Below are positions 60,113-64,000 of a stretch of DNA of 64,000 nucleotides, piece by piece; the first letter of the stretch is position 1; each line of letters begins with the position of its first letter. The notes under the pieces were generated by a model. The model had not been told where the DNA came from, made no database searches, and saw only the letters and a program-made list of their open reading frames with translations. Source of the DNA: DASUXY01 sp035301985 (GTDB lineage Bacteria; Bacillota; Bacilli; Bacillales; Amphibacillaceae); assembly GCA_035301985.1 (NCBI GenBank), contig DATGTE010000023.1, positions 209,189 to 273,188 on the forward strand. Reading direction: 5' to 3'. Made by a program: the position numbers and the translations under genes.

Positions 60113-60988
60113 TTACGTCCTTTCGAATGGGTTATATTGCTCCCTTGCAAAAGCGTGTCTAAGCCCATGAAACGTAAGATTTGGACGTACGTAATCTATT
60201 TTGAGTTGTTTTTGATAGTTTTTATCTTTATCATTAACAGAAATTTGTTTTTCTGTAAAAACATCTCGATGATTATAGATCCAATTTTGAATAGATTTCA
60301 TCGCTTGTTTATGAGTGCGACCATGTTCAATGAAAACACGCTCACTTTTGCTATTGGCTAACATATCTCTCAATACTCGTTCAGCCCGATCATTTAAAGG
60401 AACATCACGCTTGATTCCACCTTTTGTTTTTGTGAGATGAATATAATTATTAGTTAGTGCTTCACGGATCTGTGTTTTCGTGAGTGCTGTTGTTTCTTCA
60501 ATTCGTAAACCTAGCGTTCTTGCACAACCTATCGCCCACTTTACATCTTCTCTCCCCATCACCTTCGCATGATCAATCGCTTTAGATACTTCACTATTTT
60601 TCCAAGCACGATCAATCCCGACATTTTTTCGTTGCTCAATTCCAAAATCTTTATTATCAGATGTTAAATTGTACCTTGTCTTTGGAACCATAGAATGCAA
60701 TTTCCGAATTGCTGCTAAATCTGTTTTTATCGTACTTGCAGACACACCTGCCTTTTGTGAGGCTTCCACAAACGATGCTAAATGTTTATCGCTGATATTT
60801 CTAAAGTTCTTAGACCTATAATGAATTGCTAAATGTTTACAAAAAGCATTCACTCCTTCTCTATATCGTTCAGTCCCCCTTCTACCTTGATGGTGTGTTT
60901 TCCAATCGAAAATTTTATGTGCTTGTCTCCACAAATTTTTATAAATATTCCACTGCTTTGATGTCATTTCCCAATTTCTTTCTCCCAT
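60113..60988 (-). pseudogene. Tyrosine recombinase, C-terminally truncated
   Basis: From ATG 60988 (GAGGAGGAAAAT upstream) it encodes a 291-residue integrase with an N-terminal SAM-like domain (GTERYREGVNAFCKHLAIHY) and a catalytic domain with Arg in GCARTLGLRIEETTAL, Lys in KTKGGIKRDVPL and HGLRH in LTFHGLRHAFAREQYN. The frame then stops after PFERT. The second His/Trp and the Tyr nucleophile are missing. In a shifted frame a short piece (SRKQVSELL) matches the expected next helix, then is lost. The enzyme cannot be active, so the element is decayed at this side. Confidence 0.75.
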
Positions 60989-61102
60989 ATTTTCCTCCTC
61001 TCCTAAAAAAGTGCATAGTTCGCCCATTTGCAGTTGAACCACATTTCAGGACTATTTCAGCTTATTAATTCGCTGAAACAAGCAACAAATCAAGGTTTCT
61101 GC

Positions 61103-61158
61103 TTGATTCGTCTCATTCTCATTTTTTTTAATCGAAAAATGAGAATGAGACGAATCAA
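61103..61158. repeat. Perfect 24-bp inverted repeat
   Basis: Arms 61103-61126 and 61135-61158 are exact reverse complements (outer end TTGATTCGTCTCATTCTC), with loop TTTAATCG. It could be a hairpin at an RNA end, a transposon end pair or a rolling-circle/single-strand origin structure. It lacks a clear T-run beyond the stem. Confidence 0.8.
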
Positions 61159-61243
61159 ACCGCTATATTCAGTTGTTCTATTGTTAAGTAGCATCTGGCA
61201 TATTCTCACTTATGTGAGTGTGTCAAAAACACGCATGCCATAT

Positions 61244-61285
61244 TGCACAACTTGCCTGAGCAAGTGCCGATCAATCGGCTGTGCA
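61244..61285. repeat. Perfect three-way-junction sequence
   Basis: TGCACA (61244-61249) pairs with TGTGCA (61280-61285). It encloses ACTTGC-CTGA-GCAAGT (61250-61265) and GCCGA-TCAA-TCGGC (61267-61278 core; arms extend to 61266-61279). All bases except the two tetraloops are paired, with no unpaired nucleotide at the junction. Confidence 0.7.
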
Positions 61286-61836
61286 TGGTAAAAATCATAA
61301 CGCAGGGCTACCACTTCCTGCAAAACACTTTCCTAAAAAATCCCTTATCTTTTTACCCCCCTTTATTTTTTTAACAAATAAAAAAATCGACTGCCTGATT
61401 ACACAGACACTCGATCACCTTTTAACTATTCTCTTTTCCCGATACCACCGAGCAACCCTCGTGCTGGAAGTCCTCCCCAGCCATTCATAGTATCATTTTT
61501 TAACAATCATTTTTCGACAACGTATTTCAGACATACGTCGCCCTTTTTAATCGTAGTTTATTTTTTAGTCGTGAGTTGCGCACGACCGCCTGCTTCAACC
61601 GATCCCTAGCTTGTTATTCTAGGGGGCAAACATGGCTTTTGTGACGATAATATCGTCCACTAACCTTAAGTTAGTTAAAGTATTTTAGGCGTTTCCGTTT
61701 CCCTAGCATGAAACCATAACGCTCTTCACGTTTGTGAAGCTGATACTAATACAACTCTATGTATATTATTTTACACCAAACGACAAATCCCCGCAAACCT
61801 GTCACTCACTATTTATTAATTTTCAAAATTATGCTT

Positions 61837-62427
61837 CTAACCCAATCGAAAATCACTTAATGATTCATTGATTTCATCCTGTCTGATACCGATATAACGC
61901 ATTGTAACGCTTGGCTTTGCATGATTAAAGATCTCTTGTAAAATCGCTACATCTCTAAAACGCTTATAATGATGATAACCAAATGTTTTCCGCATCGTAT
62001 GTGTCCCGATATCATCACGCCCAAGTAAGTCTGCTGCATCATTTAAAATCCGATACACTTGTGTTGTGGTAATGTGATTGTTACCTTTTTGACTCTTAAA
62101 TAAATAATCATCTGAAGGCTTTCCATCAATAAAATGCTCAATTTCATCTTGAAGCATTCCAATATTAATTTCACGTCTTTTATCCGTCTTTCCTTCACGT
62201 ATAACAAAAAGACTTTTCTCTTTCACATCACCAACTTTCAAACGAACAAGATCATTCACACGTAAACCTGTGTTAATACCCATTAAAAAAATTAAAACAT
62301 CCCGTTCAGCAAGTTCTGGTCGTTTAGGCGAGCCTTTATTGCCCCGTCTAATCGCCCATTTCATTTCTTCGATTTCTTCTGTTGTTCGGAGTGGCTCTAC
62401 ACGATATATCTTTGATCTTTTAGACAT
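61837..62427 (-). CDS. Short tyrosine recombinase (catalytic domain only)
   Basis: The 196-residue protein holds the complete catalytic set: Arg in GINTGLRVNDLVRLK, Lys in EGKTDKRREINI, HTMRKTFGYH, His in EIFNHAKPSVTMRYIG with the Tyr nucleophile. There is no N-terminal core-binding domain, as in the small plasmid- or phage-borne recombinases of Bacillaceae. AAGGATGA precedes ATG 62427. It could act on the structured region or on element ends nearby. Confidence 0.88.
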   Translation of the reverse strand: MSKRSKIYRVEPLRTTEEIEEMKWAIRRGNKGSPKRPELAERDVLIFLMGINTGLRVNDLVRLKVGDVKEKSLFVIREGKTDKRREINIGMLQDEIEHFIDGKPSDDYLFKSQKGNNHITTTQVYRILNDAADLLGRDDIGTHTMRKTFGYHHYKRFRDVAILQEIFNHAKPSVTMRYIGIRQDEINESLSDFRLG

Positions 62428-62544
62428 AAAATAATCATCCTTAAAATGTATGATTTATATACATAATAGCATGTAATCATACATTTATAAATAAAAAAAG
62501 ATATAAACACTGTCATATCAAGGTTTAAAATGTACGATAATATC

Positions 62545-62733
62545 TCATTTAATAAATAATTCATCCACCGTAGTATTAAGCACACTCGCTATATTAAATG
62601 CTAATTGTAAAGAGGGGTCATATTTATTATTTTCAATTGCATTTATTGTTTGTCTAGAAACTTCACAAAGCTTAGCCAGTTCTTCTTGAGACAATTTAAT
62701 TTCCCTTCTTAATTCTTTAATATGATTTTTCAT
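62545..62733 (-). CDS. XRE family helix-turn-helix regulator
   Basis: The 62-residue protein is a single HTH_3 domain: KELRREIKLSQEELAKLCEV, SRQTINAIENNKYDPSLQLA, VLNTTVDELF. It belongs to the short YozG/Cro-like group usually paired with a membrane protein. Its ATG (62733) directly follows the stop codon of the upstream gene, so they are co-translated. Confidence 0.9.
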   Translation of the reverse strand: MKNHIKELRREIKLSQEELAKLCEVSRQTINAIENNKYDPSLQLAFNIASVLNTTVDELFIK

Positions 62734-63036
62734 TTAACCACCATATTTCTTTTTAGAAAACAGTAATGAAATTAAATATATAACTGAAATAGCTACGAGA
62801 AAAATAAATGGGTTGATTCCTGGATAAGAACTATCGCTCCAAATATTTTTGTATACACTTCTTCCAATTTCCACTAATGCATAACCGATTACAACTGTAA
62901 ACGTGTAAGACTGAGCTTTTATTTTAATAAATTCTTTTCTTTCGTCTCCCAATTTTGGCAATGACATAAGTGTAATTATAATCAAAATAAAGCAAGAGAT
63001 TAAAAATACCAAAAATGCAATTAAAGTCCACTCCAT
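62734..63036 (-). CDS. Small membrane protein paired with XRE regulator
   Basis: The 100-residue protein has three hydrophobic helices: MEWTLIAFLVFLISCFILII, TFTVVIGYALVEIG and PFIFLVAISVIYLISLLF. It abuts the XRE gene without a gap. Such pairs (integral membrane protein plus YozG-type HTH) recur in Firmicutes, often in mobile elements. GGAAGGG is upstream of ATG 63036. Confidence 0.78.
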   Translation of the reverse strand: MEWTLIAFLVFLISCFILIIITLMSLPKLGDERKEFIKIKAQSYTFTVVIGYALVEIGRSVYKNIWSDSSYPGINPFIFLVAISVIYLISLLFSKKKYGG

Positions 63037-63336
63037 ATTTCTGCAGTCCCTTCCTAAATGTCAAAAACTATTTACATTTAGAATAACACATGAGCATATA
63101 TGTGACAAATTAATTTGACATTTATTTGTAAAGTGCAACCATTGAGTGGTCTCATAAAACCCATTAAAAGTCTAATCCCTATTGGATAGCAAATTAGACT
63201 TTTACTATTTTATAAATGCTCATCATATTTATCAAGAATATCTTTCAACTCCCACCAATCATCATCTTAAACGTACGATCGTAGTATCCATTACGAGAAT
63301 TGCCGGAATGTAAACAGAGTCATTTACACAAAATTA
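63037..63336. other. Non-coding gap with a hairpin
   Basis: About 300 AT-rich bases upstream of the XRE operon. An 11-bp perfect stem (AAAAGTCTAAT 63166-63176 with ATTAGACTTTT 63193-63203) looks like a bidirectional terminator with no obvious gene to terminate, which fits gene loss nearby. Confidence 0.5.
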
Positions 63337-63528
63337 TTGACACACCCACAATTGATAAAAGAACTCTTTGAAAGATTAAAACAGCAACAAGAATACATAA
63401 ATAATAAAATTGAAGAACGTGATAAGCTACTTATGCAGTCAATCAATGAAATTATAAAAAACAAGCAACAGAGTACAGCAAAGAAAGAGAAAAAAGGCTT
63501 TCTTGCAAAATTATTTAATTACTTATAG
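63337..63528 (+). pseudogene. Fragment of a DUF3967-type protein
   Basis: The 63 residues (LIKELFERLKQQQEYINNKI, then EERDKLLMQSINEIIKNKQQ and a basic tail ending FLAKLFNYL) match the coiled-coil C-terminus of plasmid/phage DUF3967 proteins, which normally follow an N-terminal MerR-like HTH domain. That N-terminal part is missing here and no ribosome binding site precedes the TTG at 63337. It is probably a remnant. Confidence 0.5.
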
Positions 63529-63734
63529 ATCTTTATATATCAGACACCCACTATATAAAGAGCCATTTTTTGACCCCCCCTAGTAAAAGAAACAATTTCT
63601 TGGAATTGCTATTGGATAAAGCAAGCATTGACAAGGGATTAGGCATATAAAAGTATTGAATTTGTATTGGAGGACAAGAAAAATCCCGGGATTCTGTCGA
63701 GGAAAAACCCGGGAATTTATTGAATACATATTGA

Positions 63735-63844
63735 AAAAATGTTTATTTTAACAGGGTTGGTGGTGAAATGAGCAAGAATTTATTTTGCTATCCCATAGTT
63801 TATTTCAGTGCTACAAATCTTGTGCTTTTAAAATAAACATTTTT
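63735..63844. repeat. 17-bp inverted repeat pair
   Basis: AAAAATGTTTATTTTAA at 63735-63751 and its exact reverse complement at 63828-63844 enclose 76 bases. The inner sequence TTAAAATAAA is shared with the direct-repeat candidates at 60038 and 63884. Confidence 0.6.
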
Positions 63845-63883
63845 CTCTCTCCACCCCTCAACACCGCATTCCACCGCTCGCTA

Positions 63884-63901
63884 TTAAAATAAAGTTTTGT
63901 C
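63884..63901. repeat. Candidate right direct repeat of a mobile element
   Basis: TTAAAATAAAGTTTTGTC differs at two positions from the copy at 60038-60055. Together they would bound a segment of about 3.85 kb containing both recombinases. Confidence 0.3.
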
Positions 63902-64000
63902 TCGAAACCTCAATTTTGCCAAATCCGTTGTCAATTTTGCACGTTTTCCACGCTTTTCACAACCAATTTCACGTTATTTCTGGGCTTTGTAAGTCCTTTT

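Larger units (their letters stand above)
61055..61739. ncRNA. Gene-free, hairpin-dense region (candidate structured RNA or origin)
   Basis: At least twelve hairpins occur in about 690 bases between two recombinase genes, with no protein-like frame on either strand. Besides the long repeat and three-way junction listed separately they are: TTTCAGC/GCTGAAA 61055, CTCAC/GTGAG 61205, GTGT/ACAC 61220, GCAGG/CCTGC 61302, ACGTAT/ATACGT 61520, GTCGTG/CACGAC 61568, CCCTAG/CTAGGG 61604, GACGAT/ATCGTC 61643, CTAAC/GTTAG 61660 and CTTCAC/GTGAAG 61724. A possible minus-strand promoter (TTGTCG 61781-61786, TACATA 61758-61763, 17 bp apart) would start a transcript through all of it. Large ornate RNAs of mobile elements (GOLLD, ROOL) have this density, but no class is recognised. 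Confidence 0.4.
63529..64000. other. Non-coding right end
   Basis: About 470 bases without a supportable gene. It holds a CCCGGG hairpin (63685-63690 with 63708-63713), a 17-bp inverted repeat pair (63735-63751 and 63828-63844) and the candidate right direct repeat (63884-63901). The last bases may belong to a feature outside the window. Confidence 0.45.

Noticed and set aside
61055..61739. CRISPR array or group II intron
   Set aside because: There is no repeated unit with spacers, no cas gene, and no reverse transcriptase or recognisable domain V sequence.

Overview
The window is a stretch of chromosome from an endospore-forming, low-GC Gram-positive bacterium of the family Bacillaceae. The evidence is a spoVAC-spoVAD-spoVAEb operon, Spo0E-, CotD-, YppG- and YjcZ-type sporulation proteins, AGGAGG ribosome binding sites with many TTG/GTG starts, and orthologues of Bacillus subtilis genes (ykuS, ykuL/darB, ykuE, ykyB, yogA, yugF, ykvI, sfsA, yneR). 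The species cannot be named from the sequence.

Layout. 0-12 kb: a ykuS-darB-ykuE-ykyB neighbourhood resembling the B. subtilis yku region, a DHA2 drug pump, small FbpB- and Spo0E-type regulators, signal peptidase I, a KtrB/KtrD potassium channel subunit, and moeA-moaA-ywpF. 12.3-16.1 kb: a seven-gene operon with the composition of the mobile spoVA operon (spoVA2mob) linked to spore heat resistance. 16-20 kb: yogA, an ArsA/Get3-type ATPase, a small protein ending in Cys-Cys, and a CstA-type transporter on one strand. 20-30 kb: a decayed membrane-protein gene, tRNA-Pro(GGG), class I aldolase, a coiled-coil/3D-domain wall protein, glycerol dehydrogenase, and a second DHA2 pump behind an OhrR-like operator. 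30-32 kb: three tandem secreted or anchored acidic coiled-coil proteins. 33-43 kb: YdjM, an amino-acid symporter, an orphan ZorA/ZorB-like motor pair, tatA, hsp20, yppG and three tandem yjcZ-type genes. 43-47 kb: a divergent HcnABC-like dehydrogenase cluster. 47.8-52 kb: a SAM-I riboswitch controlling metY (fused to a CoA-binding-like domain), metX (in-frame stop near its 5' end) and hom (frameshifted). 52-60 kb: ykvI, mvaS, cotD, two minus-strand tRNAs, a family 8 glycosyltransferase, sfsA and a C45 acyltransferase. 60-64 kb: an AT-rich mobile-element remnant with a truncated and an intact tyrosine recombinase, an XRE/membrane pair, a DUF3967-like fragment and a gene-free, hairpin-rich stretch.

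The most interesting observations are the hairpin-rich non-coding region with a perfect three-way junction (61.05-61.74 kb), the orphan Zorya-like motor pair, the CstA/Cys-Cys/ArsA operon, the two lesions in the riboswitch-controlled methionine operon, and the three coiled-coil paralogues. All family assignments come from reading the sequence; no database search was run. Start codons were chosen from ribosome-binding-site spacing and often differ from the longest open frame.
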